From Symbiodinium natans (Eukaryota; Sar; Dinophyceae; Suessiales; Symbiodiniaceae), in NCBI GenBank assembly GCA_905221605.1, contig CAJNDS010002082.1, positions 1-64,000 of the forward strand: a DNA stretch of 64,000 bases. Direction: 5' to 3'. The position numbers and the translations under genes were made by a program. Under the pieces are notes generated by a model. That model searched no databases. It was not told where the DNA came from and worked only from the letters and a program-made list of their open reading frames with translations. Positions 20,690-31,205 of the stretch are shown here, one piece after another (position 1 is the first letter of the stretch; every line of letters begins with the position of its first letter).

Positions 20690-21150
20690 TCTGGACTTGG
20701 GAAAAAGGTGCGTTAAAAACACAAATGTTTGGAAACTCCGCCAGGCGTGCGCCGTAGTCGGGCTCAAGACGTTCTAATCTTGTGGAGTGTGCATCTTCCT
20801 GGCTTACCAACACCGACAACAGATCACTCATACGCTCCAGCATGCGACGATAGTCTTCAGTCTGCTCATTGCGTGCAGCCTGGTTGTTCCAGAGCCCGTG
20901 AGCCTTCAAGCCCATCCTCTAAGGAAAGCCTTCTCGCACCCTCAGGGTTTACTGGCTGAGATTGCCCAAGCTCATCTGGTTCCATCCCATACTGGACTCC
21001 AGTCGCCGTCATTTGTAAAGAAGCAGCAGCAGAATCTCCAGAAGAACTTGAAGGAAACTCGAGCGAATCTCCCCTTAAAGGAAGCTCGAGCGGGGCACCA
21101 GCGAGTGGAGACGTGATGTTGCAAACAGTGTTGGTGCTGTTGGTGGGTCT
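20690..21150 (-). pseudogene. frameshifted minus-strand coding relic
   Basis: The minus strand reads LRGDSLEFPSSSSGDSAAAS, then ATGVQYGMEPDELGQSQPVN, then a stop. After a frame change it reads EQTEDYRRMLERMSDLLSVL and SQEDAHSTRLERLE, a coiled-coil-like helix. Composition is clearly protein-like and a single shift near 20880 joins the parts. It could be a gag-like segment of a third element or a host exon. No domain is recognised. Confidence 0.4.
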
Positions 21151-21479
21151 CCAGTAGCAGCCATGACATCCTGTGTAGATGTCCTTCGTACATGGACACG
21201 TGCGAATGTGCCACAGGGCTGTGCAGACTAAGCGCTGTGCTGCTGAGTTGTCCTGTTCATACCACCAGTTCCTCTCCTAAGGCGAGAGCGAGCCGTGCCA
21301 GATGCAGCTTTTCTCCAGCACCGGACGTTAAGATGAGCCAGCTGTTGTGCGTGTGGGGGGGTGCTTTGTTTTAACTTGCGGGCGAGAGTGTGCATGCAAG
21401 GGGAAGCACTTTCGGAAGGTGCAGCAGACACGCTCTTGAACACTGTGTGGCGTTTGAACTGTTCAAAAGAAGAGCGATC

Positions 21480-22880
21480 CTGTAGTGTTTAGCCTAGCCC
21501 ATGCATATCATGCCCGGTGTCCGCGTAGATATACCGACGAAGTGAATGAACGATTGCATGCATGACAGGGTTTAAGACACTTGCTGACACAGTACTTGAG
21601 TATGCGAAGATGCGTATCAGTCGACCAGAAGATGTTCCCAGAAACACTTGGCAACCCGGCCCCATGTCAAGGCTCCGCCTCTTGCAAGCCGCATGCCGGC
21701 CTGAACCGGGGAAGCTGACCCCTAGCCAACAGCCTTGTTGTTGGGCGTGCTGTGCAGCTGCTGACTTCTCGTTCCATGGCAGGAACGTTCCAAGTCGACA
21801 GCCAGGAATCCCTTCCCCTCCACCACCCCCGCCGCCGGCCAGACATGGTTCATCATGCATCGCTATGATTCCAGGCTACCGTTGCTTCGTTGTTCGGGAA
21901 ACGTTCGGGGCGCTCGGTGTTAGGCCAATCAGTGCCGCCTAACCGTATTTAACTGCAAAAAAAGCAACAGGTTGTGTTCACGCATTTCTTTTTTGAGCAT
22001 CGCAACGTTGCGACATTGCCTTTTCGCAAGAGCCATTTTGCCCCGTGAACACAGACTTTCTAATGTGGGACCTGCTTTAATGTGGGGCCCCCCCTTTTTT
22101 TAAAGGCGCGGCACGTGGAATTTTCTTACGGTGCCCGGACGATTTGACTTTAAAGCGGACCCCTCAAACAGTCAGGTGATCCTGAATAAATCCGCCAACT
22201 TGACTTTAAAGCGGACCCCCTACTAAAGCAGGTCCAACATTAGTGATCAACCAGTCGTTTTCGATGGCCCTAGCGGCTCTCGTGGTCGTGAGGTCGTGAT
22301 GTCGGTTTCCTTTGCCAGGATACGTTGAAACGTTTCCTATCGTTTGCTTGTGCCAGCAGCTGCCGTGACCAAATCGACATTCAATGGCGCCTTCTGAATC
22401 AAGCGGATGGACTATGCAGCACAGCGTTGGCTTTGTTCTATGCCCCCGCATGTCCGTATTCTCTTCACATTTTAGATCATTTTATTCATAATACCAAGTG
22501 AGTGAACGAATGGGCTTCGAGCGGGTGCGGGCAACGCCGGGGCTGCGGAGCGGTGGTCTCCCCACCGCCCTGGACGTGGCCAGCGCAGGGTGATGTTCCA
22601 TCGTTCAATGATAGTCCTGACCGCGCGTACAGACCGAAGTTCGCACCACCATCATTCGCTGGCGCTACCAGCTCAAGACTTTGGCCGGGGGCCTATGGCC
22701 CATGAACCTCTTCCTGGTCTGGTTGCTATGTCAAGTGCAAGAGCGCGCCGCCCTTCGCGGCAATGAACGTGAGTTTGTGAAATCGCATACAGAAAAACAG
22801 GCATACACATTTGGCGAGGTTGACACTCGGCTTCATACGGCGTTTGGCACGGGCGCGAGGCGCGACGCGCTGTGTTGAGA
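21480..22880. other. no gene seen
   Basis: Unique sequence with overlapping open frames on both strands and no recognised motif. A 23-bp direct repeat, TTGACTTTAAAGCGGACCCC with small changes, occurs at 22144-22166 and 22199-22219. Confidence 0.4.
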
Positions 22881-22888
22881 TCGGGTGA

Positions 22889-24741
22889 AGCGGGGCGTTG
22901 GCTCGCCGTTGGACGGGTCTCGCTTCGCTGGCTGTGCTGAAGGCTCACTCAAGCAAGTTGCTGGAGCTTCCGGAATTCCTCGTCGACGCCGGTGACGGCG
23001 CCCAAGTGCTGGTCGGCGACCTGCTGGCGGGGCCGTAGTGCCGACCAGATTGCAGTCGTGCAGGTGCCACAAAAACAAGATGGTGCAAACAAGTGTAGGG
23101 ATATTCAGGGTTATGACATGATATGCAATGACATAGTTGGTCTGATTACTTTTTCTGTCTCATGCCATGTTGCACCATGTTGCAACCGGCTTTGGGTTTT
23201 TTCCACTGGGAACGCTTGCATGTCCGCGGAACAATTTTTCAATCATGTCCAGGGTGTGGGTGCTGCTGTGGTGGTTTTTGCTGGACATGGATGTGTGTTA
23301 TTGGCTCCATTGTGTGTAGCGGGGCCGGCGCAGAGACTGGCCGGTCGGCACGGCGAGGCTGGCGACCTCGCGATGGATGAGGCCTTGTTTGCCCTACTGC
23401 AGCAACATGCAAGAACAGCTGCCCATGCATACGACATGGCGAAACACTCACAACATGTGATGCAGACATGGGCCAGGTCGTGAAAACAGCCGTGGAGGCT
23501 CTGGCGGCCGAAAATTCCAATTTCGTGGAGATGCTTGGCGTCCATGGGTTCTGGAAGCAGGAGTACGCTAATGGTGCAATGGGTTTGAGGTTGTTGCTGC
23601 AAGTTTTGTGTGCGTTCATGTGTCTTGATACTGCGCCGGACATGCACTGGCATAATATGGCAGAAGCATCCGAGGATCAGCAAACTCAAAGGAGATGCAA
23701 AAGCCAGCATCCAATGTTTGATGTTACATTCGATGCAGGATGTCCTGCTGTTGCATGTGGTTCGCCAGATACGCGAATGGCTGTGTGACGAGGTGCGATC
23801 ATATTTCCGACGCGTGCTCTTTAAGCCACCGTGGGAAGATGCCACTTGGGCGGGGCTCCCTGCACATTTTGTGGGTAGTGGGATGTAGTGGGGCATGCCT
23901 TTTGCACATGCGCGCCTTTACAAGGTCATGTATTTCCAGAGCCGGCCCACGATGTGGGAATTTGTCGAGCGCCCAGCCTCATACAATCAAGTAAACCATT
24001 TTAAGCGCGCCTTGGACTTGGAAATGCAACTTTGGAAGGACGAAAAATCCATGGGGGTGAAGGTGAAGTCAGACCTTTCAACGCAGATCGAGGTTGGGAA
24101 TATTTGGGAGTTATCTGTCGTTTTCATAGTGGGTGGGCGGACCGCATGACAGGAAGCTGCTCGCTTGAAGCGGCGGAAGGCAGCTTTCCCAGAGGCGATT
24201 CCCAAGCTCGCTACATAATGTGTGTGCCTGCCCGCAGCACAAGCGTGTGGGAATGGAATGGCAGTTTGAGACCTGCAGACCGCTGTTGTTTTTCTGTGCC
24301 TGGTTGTGCTTCGTTCGCCAGGCGTTGTACACGGCTGTCCTGCGTTCCGGCACGCCCGTGGAGACTTCCGCGGTCATGGCCAACGCGAAGGACAGTGAGG
24401 CCCCACATGGCGCCAACATCCGTAGATCTGTGCATCGTACGTTTGTGGGATGTGAAGCAACCTGAAGCTTCGATGACGGAAGATTTTTTTTTTAAAAGCA
24501 CCTACGGGGCAACCAGAACTGCTTGCAGATCCCTTGCCAGATTGCGGCGCTACCCATGGATGCCATCGAGGCCCTGATGGGCTCTCTCGGCAACTTGCCG
24601 GAGGCCGCGGAAGAGTTCATTTTGCAACACATATTCGCGAATCTGGCTGCGTGCAACGTTGCTTGGTGTGATTGTTCCGCAGGCTGCGGACCCTCCCACA
24701 TTGCAGAAGCATGCAGAAGCCTCTGCCAGACACTGAGCTAG
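22889..24741 (+). pseudogene. degenerate coding region, unknown protein
   Basis: Protein-like plus frames follow one another with shifts and stops: KAHSSKLLELPEFLVDAGDG (to 23038), then VKTAVEALAAENSNFVEMLG (23468-23620), then QDVLLLHVVRQIREWLCDEV (to 23886). Next are FVERPASYNQVNHFKRALDL (23920-24090), ETCRPLLFFCAWLCFVRQAL (to 24465) and LPMDAIEALMGSLGNLPEAA (24552-24741, stop TAG). The last two share a frame but are separated by stops around a T-run (24485-24493). It could be a decayed transposon ORF or a gene with introns that were not resolved; no family is recognised. Confidence 0.4.
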
Positions 24742-25139
24742 TAAAGGCGTCCCGCATCAAATTTGAGATGTCGCAGCCCGTATTTTTTTTTTGATCATGC
24801 TGAGTATCGTTGCGCGAGTCATGGGACATCTTCGCAAATTAGCCGTGCCTGTCTGTTTGTTCTCAAGTGTGAGGTTACGATCTGAAAGGCAAGCATCCGA
24901 TGTAGAATCTCGTCGGCCTGAACCACAAGACTTCACCGACCCTTCTTGAATTCATAGTAAACGCCGATACACTCTTGACAAGCTTGTCTTGGCTGAGGTT
25001 AAGGTCATCACGGCCGTGCCTGGCTCCCTGGAGAAGAAGGCTCCGTCCCTGTCAGCGCGTGTCGGGCTTTGACAGCGCCAGATTCCATTAGGTCAGTGTT
25101 CGCGAACTCTGCCGCCGTTCATCACTTTTCCTTTTGCAG

Positions 25140-25275
25140 ATTTTCGGACTTTTTATGTATGTATTTATTTGCTGATTTAGTTATTGACTTCTTTATTTCT
25201 TCATTTCTTCAGTTCTTTATTTATTTGCTCATTTATTCATGTATTTATTCAGTATTATTTTTTACTGTGATTTTG
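25140..25275. repeat. T-rich TTTATT low-complexity tract
   Basis: Imperfect TATTTATTTGC / TTCTTTATTTCTTCA units, sharply different in composition from its neighbours. Confidence 0.8.
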
Positions 25276-25429
25276 AAACTTTTTTTTTGCTGGATTTCTT
25301 CTTTTGGTTGAAGGGGGCAAGATAGTTTCGCCACAATTTCGGATCTGGGGCTGGGGGTGCTTGGTAGTGCGTCGTATCTCGGTGGCAGTTCAGTTCCTTG
25401 GGATGATGCTTGTGATTCGGGGGCATCTT

Positions 25430-25935
25430 AGGGCTCAAGATTCAGGAGTTCGGGTTTAGGGTTTCAGGTTTCGGCTTCAGGGGTTTAGGGGTTCAGGGCC
25501 TCAGGCGGGTTTAGGGTTTCTTCGGCTTTGTAGGGTGTAGAGCGGCTTTCGATGCGGAATTTTGGTCCTAGAGGTCCTCGCGCGGTGCCCAAGATAGCGA
25601 CCACGCTGCACTGTTTAGGGCGTCAAGAGATTTTAGCGTTTGCCAGCGTCAAAATTCTAGCTTGACCCACAGTGTTTAAGCCCAAACACGGCCGAATGTA
25701 CGCTGTAAACAAGGTCAGGTCGTGTTGTGAGGGGCAGTGGCAGGCTGAAGATTCCAAGCTGACCCTGCCCAAAGGTTTGTCTTGACCACGGCAACAAGCC
25801 ACAGCCCACAAACCGCCGTCTCTCGGGAGCTTCGAACACCCCAAAAAGCCCCCCCCACCCCCCAACTTTTGGAGCCATTGCAGGGTGCCACGCTTGGCAG
25901 GGCACCCAAGGAATGCCGGGTCTGCCTTGACCACA
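25430..25935. other. degenerate telomere-like units and ambiguous ORFs
   Basis: GGGTTTAGGG units are scattered at 25440-25525. The plus frame 25578-25655 (VPKIATTLHCLGRQEILAFA) and minus frames 25623-25934 are both open; the strand cannot be chosen. Confidence 0.3.
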
Positions 25936-26013
25936 ATTTAGGGTTTATGGTTTAGGGTCTAGGGACTGTTCCTCTGAGTTTGGATAAAGTGTAGCACCCT
26001 CTTTTGGGCCAGT

Positions 26014-26229
26014 TTGGCTCTCGATGAATCCCAAGGCTTCAGCCCCAGCAGCGTAGCGGCCCAGGACACTTTAGAGAGGGACCCCAAAATGTCGTCAGAG
26101 ACTAGAAGTCGCATGTCACGAAAGAGCCCGTTGGCAGCAAGCTTTCGCTGTTGTTTGCTTCCCTCCCCTACTAGTAGCCAGAACTTACCCGAATGGTCAT
26201 ATCAACGAGAAAATACGTACACATGCTAA
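26014..26229 (+). CDS. possible terminal exon, unknown
   Basis: Open frame LDESQGFSPSSVAAQDTLER, then MSSETRSRMSRKSPLAASF, stop TAA 26227-26229. It is Ser-rich and basic. No family is recognised. Confidence 0.3.
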   Translation: MALDESQGFSPSSVAAQDTLERDPKMSSETRSRMSRKSPLAASFRCCLLPSPTSSQNLPEWSYQRENTYTC

Positions 26230-26434
26230 GAATGTTGCATTGGACACCAGACTATTGACAATATCATACCAAATCAAGTTAGACATCAGTTAGACCAACC
26301 AACATGACATCAGGTCATGTCATCATCATTTCATGTATATATATATATCTACGCACTTAAGCCGAACTGCTCTAGCTTTCGTGCGCTTGCTCTCAAGCGG
26401 TTCAGGGTCTTGGGTCCAAAAAGGGTTTGGGGCT

Positions 26435-26644
26435 TCACTTATCACCCATACTATTGCGCCATATAGATGACGGCTGGCCTCCTGGTGTCCCAGGTGACAT
26501 TATGAGGTTTTTTGACATGGTCATGAAGTTCCAGCCAAACACGGCCAGGACCTGAGAAAGGCTGTTGTTGAAAGTTGCACAGTGGGGGCTGAAGGTTTCA
26601 AGGGCCTTGAGGTGCCGAAACAGCCGGCGATGACGATTAGTCAT
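26435..26644. CDS. exon-like island, strand unclear
   Basis: The plus frame reads RHIDDGWPPGVPGDIMRFFD, then MKFQPNTART and a stop at about 26555. The minus frame (69 residues, ATG at 26644) reads ALETFSPHCATFNNSLSQVL. Both look protein-like. The plus strand agrees with neighbouring genes. Confidence 0.3.
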
Positions 26645-27255
26645 GATATAGTGCTACAAGTTCAAAAACTCGGCCCCTGAAGGCTGCAGGCCTTCAGACG
26701 CACTGCGGGGATCCTAGGAGCCTGTGACTCTGCCACTGCAGGCCGACCAGCGGCTAACGCACCAGCGTATCGCGACGCTCAGAGAGCTCTGCGAGGCGTC
26801 TGGCTTGGCATCGGGCAAGGAAGCGCATAGCATACTCGCTGTACACTGTACCCTAACCCTTTAAAATCTTTAAATACCAAAAACCCCAATCAACGGCTTA
26901 CTGTTTCAAAACGTTCTTCGTGGGCTTATCCCGCCTGCGCTCATATATTGGGGATCAGTTGGCAGTTGCGGCCTGGGTGTCGTCTTCAGTGTGGGCTTCA
27001 TGATTGCTGGCAGTCCTATTTGTTGCCCAGCCTCCCCCCCTCAAGGCGGCCCCCTGAAGCCGTCTTCAAGATCTTGAAGTTCTCAGACCCTCAACCCTAA
27101 ACCCGAAACCCTAAACCTTAAACCCTAAACCTTGTGCCTGTTTACTCGATTTCTCACTGTCACCCGGAAGGCTGCCGCCATCCAGATTCGAAAGCAGGGC
27201 GTGGGTGCCACAGGGACGAAGGCCTCAGCGTGGGCGTGCGCTGTGGGCTTTGACT

Positions 27256-27281
27256 TTAATATATATATATATATGTTGTAT

Positions 27282-27312
<31 letters not shown>

Positions 27313-27320
27313 GTACATAT
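27256..27320. repeat. TA and CA microsatellites
   Basis: (TA)n at about 27259-27275, (CA)n at 27282-27294 and (TA)n at 27295-27320. Confidence 0.9.
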
Positions 27321-27384
27321 ATAGTACAAAAAACGAGATATAGCACGCCGAAACCGGTGGGGGGTCTCCGCTACACCCTGCGAA

Positions 27385-27606
27385 ATGGCGCTGAGCCAGC
27401 TCGGTGGCCCAAAGGTCCTGAGTCTTAACCGTAAGGTTCACACACTTGGACTTCCCCGCATGGCCCACAACGCCCAAAGGGAGCGAAGATGGCACCCTCC
27501 CCATCTGGGCGGGTGCACAGCCTTCGCACGCTCAACCCTCCCGCCCTCAAGCCGAAGACAAAGCGTTTGTGTCCATTGGCCTGCAACTGTCGAGGGCGAT
27601 GTGTAA
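27385..27606 (+). CDS. hypothetical ORF, 73 residues
   Basis: The frame is open from an ATG (27387) and reads LSQLGGPKVLSLNRKVHTLG, then AHNAQRERRWHPPHLGGC, to TAA. An overlapping frame (27446-27703) reads RPQAEDKAFVSIGLQLSRAM and is equally plausible, so only one can be real. Lies just left of the CCCTGAG array. Confidence 0.25.
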   Translation: MALSQLGGPKVLSLNRKVHTLGLPRMAHNAQRERRWHPPHLGGCTAFARSTLPPSSRRQSVCVHWPATVEGDV

Positions 27607-27689
27607 ATTATCTGCGCAGCCATACAACACGGACTTAGGCATGCATGTGTGTGTGTGGGGGTGCACCTATTTCCAACATCCCAAGCCCA

Positions 27690-27885
27690 GCCCTAAGCCC
27701 TAAGCCCTAAGCCCTAAGCCCTAAGCCCTAAGCCCTAAGCCCTGAGCCCTGAGCCCTGAGCCCTGAGCCCTGAGCCCTGAGCCCTGAGCCCTGAGCCCTG
27801 AGCCCTGAGCCCTGAGCCCTGAGCCCTGAACCCTGAACCCTGAACCCTAAACCCTAAACCCGAAACCCTAAACCCAAACCCGAAA
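27690..27885 (+). repeat. homogenised array: CCCTAAG, CCCTGAG, CCCTGAA, CCCTAAA
   Basis: Runs of one variant follow one another. First comes a run of CCCTAAG, then a longer run of about fourteen CCCTGAG, three CCCTGAA and then CCCTAAA. The block order suggests stepwise point changes spread by unequal exchange or replication slippage. Confidence 0.95.
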
Positions 27886-27979
27886 CCTCACGGGCAGAGG
27901 CCCTGGGCCTGCTTTGCTCCACAGCGCCCTTTCACATCCTGGCCCTGGCTCTGGCAGGTCCCGGCCCCACGGGCGCTTT

Positions 27980-28047
27980 ATTTAGGGTTTAGGGTTTAGG
28001 GTTTAGGGTTTAGGGTTTGGGGTTAGGGGTTTAGGGTTTAGGGCAGT
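27980..28047 (-). repeat. telomere-like block (TTTAGGG)
   Basis: Eight to nine units, in the opposite orientation to the block 100 bp to its left. The 95-bp unique island between them is GC-rich. Confidence 0.9.
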
Positions 28048-28188
28048 TTCTGGCAGCACCCACGAGAGTCCGAATGCAGAAAAAGGCTTCGGGGTTCAGT
28101 GTTAAGGGCTTTGATCCCAAAACATCTGCTATTCGGGTGAGTCTTCAGCAAGTTTTTTTTTTTTGGGGGGGGGGTTCGAGGTTTTCTC

Positions 28189-28213
28189 GGCTGAGCGGCC
28201 CTGCCGCTCAGCC
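28189..28213. other. perfect 11-bp hairpin
   Basis: GGCTGAGCGGC and GCCGCTCAGCC are separated by CCT. It lies about 10 bp right of a T12G9 run and 380 bp upstream of the WWE gene start. Its role is unknown. Confidence 0.6.
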
Positions 28214-28595
28214 TTAAGCCCTGTACCAAAAAGGCCATAAACCCTTTTTGGGCTTGCTGCCGGTGGCCTCGGATAGAGATGCAGGCATTGTAATTCTGCA
28301 TGTGTTTTACATGTTGTACTTCGTTTTCTTATCGCCTTGTATGTATGTATGTATGCATGTATGCATGCATGTTCAACACGGGCACCCAAGCAGCTGAGCC
28401 CTCAAGAGCAATCTGCCGGGTGCGAGTAGTGTTGAGCCGTAAGTCCTAAAGCTTAGGGGCCCAGGAGGGCCTAAAGTGGGTTGCCCTATCACCTTGTGAA
28501 GCCGTGTGTGTCGGGGCTTCTGCTCAAGCATCCTCAGAAGGCCTGCGGTGCCGCAGGGAGGCAAAAGACCCGTCAAGTAGCATCTGCCAAAAGGC

Positions 28596-29025
28596 ATGGC
28601 TGCAACCATCGAAGGCGAGTGGCTCATCAAGCTCGAGCGCGGCTGGAGCGCGTGGACGGTGGGAGAGCAGAAGTTTCAGGGCTCCACGGAGGAGTCCTTC
28701 CGATACACCTTCGGAAAGACCGAGTTTCAGGTGGCCCTCGCAGCCAACTGTTGGCTTCCACCCCTGAAAGTTTAGGGGTGTTTAGGGTTTAGGTGCTTAG
28801 GGGTTTAGGGTTTGGGGTTTAGGGTTTAGGGTTTGTTGACGGGTGCAGGTCGACTTCCAGAGTGAGACTGAGGGAACCTCCACAAACCTGTCCACGGGCA
28901 AGGCTCGTCCACTGTGCTTCGTCCGGAAAGGCCAGGGTGCAACTGTCCACGGAGCACCCCTGGGCGGAATCCCGCTAAGCCTAAGGCATTGCGGATGCCG
29001 GAAAACTGTAGACCCGACACCCTGA
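28596..29025 (+). CDS. WWE-domain protein, unit 1
   Basis: Exon 28596-28730 begins ATG (MAATIEGEWLIKLERGWSAW) and ends in FGKTEFQ. Exon 28849-29025 continues VDFQSETEGTSTNLSTGKAR. Joined in phase 0 they give a whole WWE domain: the Trp-rich start (W..K...GW..W), the central FRYTFG...FQVDF and the end NLSTGKARPL. WWE domains bind ADP-ribose-type ligands and occur in ubiquitin ligases and PARPs; that role is inferred from the family. The 118-bp intron is full of TTTAGGG units and its two junctions share CAGGT. The stop used is TGA 29023-29025; the tail after FVRKGQG is Gly/Pro-rich and may instead be spliced to unit 2, making one tandem-WWE gene. Confidence 0.75.
28731..28848 (+). other. telomere-repeat intron inside the WWE domain
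   Basis: GT (GTGGCC) to AG (GGTGCAG). About 70 of 118 bp are TTTAGGG-like units. Its position inside a conserved domain proves that it is removed if the protein is made. Confidence 0.75.
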
Positions 29026-29420
29026 ACCCTACCGCCAAAAGGCCAGGCGCTTCCGGGCGCTGAGGGCGAGCAGGAGGTGCAACAAGCTCAGGCGCAGAGG
29101 GGTTTGCCCCGGGTTGTGTGGGTTGGGGGCCGTTTCTCATGGTGCAGCCACTAGCCCTTGTAGCGGGCCCTTTGGGCATGTTTCGGACCGGTCTTCAGAG
29201 GAATTGATAAAGGCCTGGGCTTTATGTCCTTGAAAGAGCTTCTTGTGGCTTCGGCGAACTTTTTCTCGACTTAAAAACTCTACAGCACCTCGCGCGCGAG
29301 AGGTGGCTTCCGACCGGCCGTTGCAGGCCACAAAGGCGGACAGCAACCTACCCACTTGCTGCCTGCCTGCGATGTGTGGGATTTGGGGTTGGGGGGGGTG
29401 AGTAGACATAATGGAGGCAT

Positions 29421-30360
29421 ATGTTCCTTCAGGCATGGTGGGTCCCTGGTGGGTTAGAAATCAGCCTCACCTCCATGGCAACAATTCGAGCTCTTGTGGC
29501 TCATGTGATGCCAGGCTACTATCTTACATCCACCGCGCAGTCTTACGAGGGAGAGTACCAGTGGCTTATTGAGCTCGAGAAGGGCTGGAGTGCATGGCTG
29601 CCCGGAAATGAGCCTCGGCCACGACGTTGTGGTCCTTCAAACTAAGGTCACTAAGGTTCCTTAAGGCAACTAAGGTTCCTTCAAATTAAGGTAACTAAGG
29701 TTCCTTCTTAAATTCCTAAAGATGTCAATGCAAAGGGGGACGTCGCAAAAAACAAGCGCAGCCCAGGAGCCCTTTGACGGCAACACAGATGCGCCACTGC
29801 GGTACACCCTCGGAAGGTACGACTTCGAAGTGCACTTCGAGGATGACAGCCACGGCACGCAGACCAACTTGACCACCGGCAAGGTGCGCCGCATCCAGCG
29901 CCTGCGCAAGGGCGAGGCGGTTCCTGCCTGGGAAGGCGCCTCGGGTGTTTTTTTTGGGGTGTTCCACCATTTGAGGTGATTCCAGCATGAATCTTGGGCA
30001 AACGTGAGTTCATACTTGTAGGGGACGTTTGACTCCTTTGACTCCCATGGGCAAGGCACGGGAATCCGCAGGCGGCCTGCCAATGGGGCCGGAACCGACC
30101 TGGCCGCGGCCCCCCCGCAGTCCGCCGCCATGGCCGCGCAGTCGGATCGTGCTGGTCGGCGCGCCGCGGCGTACCCCACGGAAGGGGCGCCGACGAAGGG
30201 CACGCAGAAGTTTGCCCTTCGCACCTCCAAGCCGACACCAGCTTCCAGGCCCCAGGTCTCTGAGGCTGCCTTCAGGGCCAGCGCTCCGCCCGCCGTGGCT
30301 GTCGCTGGCACGGCAGGTGCCATGCCTCGCTTCATGCGGCCACTGAAGTCCAAGGCTTGA
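29421..30360 (+). CDS. WWE-domain protein, unit 2
   Basis: Exon 1 (from 29541 after GCGCAG, or from the ATG at 29421) gives SYEGEYQWLIELEKGWSAWL and ends PGN at 29609. Exon 2, 29767-29919, gives EPFDGNTDAPLRYTLGRYDF, then HGTQTNLTTGKVRRIQRLRK. Exon 3, 30022-30360, is a low-complexity tail ending MPRFMRPLKSKA. Aligned with unit 1 the joined domain has the same spacing, residue for residue, across the junction (LPGNEPFDGNTDAPLRYTLG against TVGEQKFQGSTEESFRYTFG). That fixes a GA-AG intron (29610-29766) whose ends share GAGCC. Functional role as for unit 1. The two units lie in tandem on one strand, so duplication of a domain or gene is likely. Confidence 0.78.
29640..29716 (+). repeat. ACTAAGGTTCCTT short tandem repeat in intron
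   Basis: Four imperfect copies of ACTAAGGTTCCTT fill most of the GA-AG intron. Confidence 0.8.
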
Positions 30361-30509
30361 GGCACTGCAGGGCACTGCAGGGCACTGTAGGGGCTTTAAT
30401 TTGCTTTGTTTGTTCTTGGCGCAGTCGTTTGATCAGGCACGCGACCTGACATGCGGAAGATGCGCCAAGAATTTGCTTAAACTTCCTGTGGTTAAGACGT
30501 GTAGTTCGG

Positions 30510-30749
30510 TTGGTCGTCCGCAGCCCTCGGGAAGTGTACAGCGCTCGAGAGCCTGCGAACTTTGCAGCCGAAGGCACGTCATGGCTTTCTGCGCTACTTG
30601 GCCCACACGAGCCCATAGCCGCTTCTGCACAGCGCTTCGAAGAAGCCTGCAGCAGAGTGCTGGATATTGCTTTGATACTCTTACTCCGTGTGATATGGGG
30701 TGCGACGATGAGGAAGTTATGTGCCCTACCTGAGCGGACAGTTTGTTGA
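30510..30749 (+). CDS. possible terminal exon, unknown
   Basis: Open frame VVRSPREVYSAREPANFAAE, then GPHEPIAASAQRFEEACSRV, then a hydrophobic helix VLDIALILLLRVIWG, stop TGA. A second frame over the same bases is Cys-rich and also open. No family is recognised. Confidence 0.3.
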   Translation: MVVRSPREVYSAREPANFAAEGTSWLSALLGPHEPIAASAQRFEEACSRVLDIALILLLRVIWGATMRKLCALPERTVC

Positions 30750-30864
30750 ATCATGCGGGGGGAATAGGCTGGTCAGTATGGCAAGGGCATGCAGGGCTTG
30801 TGCGCCCAGATTCAGGGCAGAAGCTAAAGTCTCAAGCACAGCCCTGACACGCAAAACGCTGCTT

Positions 30865-30985
30865 GGAGGTTCATGGTACCTATTAACCAATTATAACTGT
30901 ACTTATAACAGTACTTGTTACCCTATTAAAGCACTTAAGGGGCTTATAAGTGGGTTATACGTACAGTTACAATTGGTTACATTGT
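30865..30985. mobile_element. MITE-2-type element, subtype b
   Basis: It begins GGAGGTTCATGG. Its inverted arms TAACCAATTATAACTGTAC (left) and GTACAGTTACAATTGGTTA (right) flank GTACTTGTTACCCTATTAAA. Half of the same element lies at 14394-14455. Confidence 0.7.
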
Positions 30986-31205
30986 AGACCCTCCACCATC
31001 AAAGCCTGAGCACACAGTTTTGAGGCCTTGGGGACAAGGGCGAGGGAGATGATGTCAAAGCGTGTGTGCTCGCCTTAGCACCTGCGCTCTGGAGGCTGGG
31101 AGGAAGTTGGGAGAGTTGCACAGATCACACACCCCCCTTTCAAGACCTTCCCCACTCAAGCCCTTACCAAAATCTTGAAGTTGCTTCGGTATGTCCGAAA
31201 GATGA

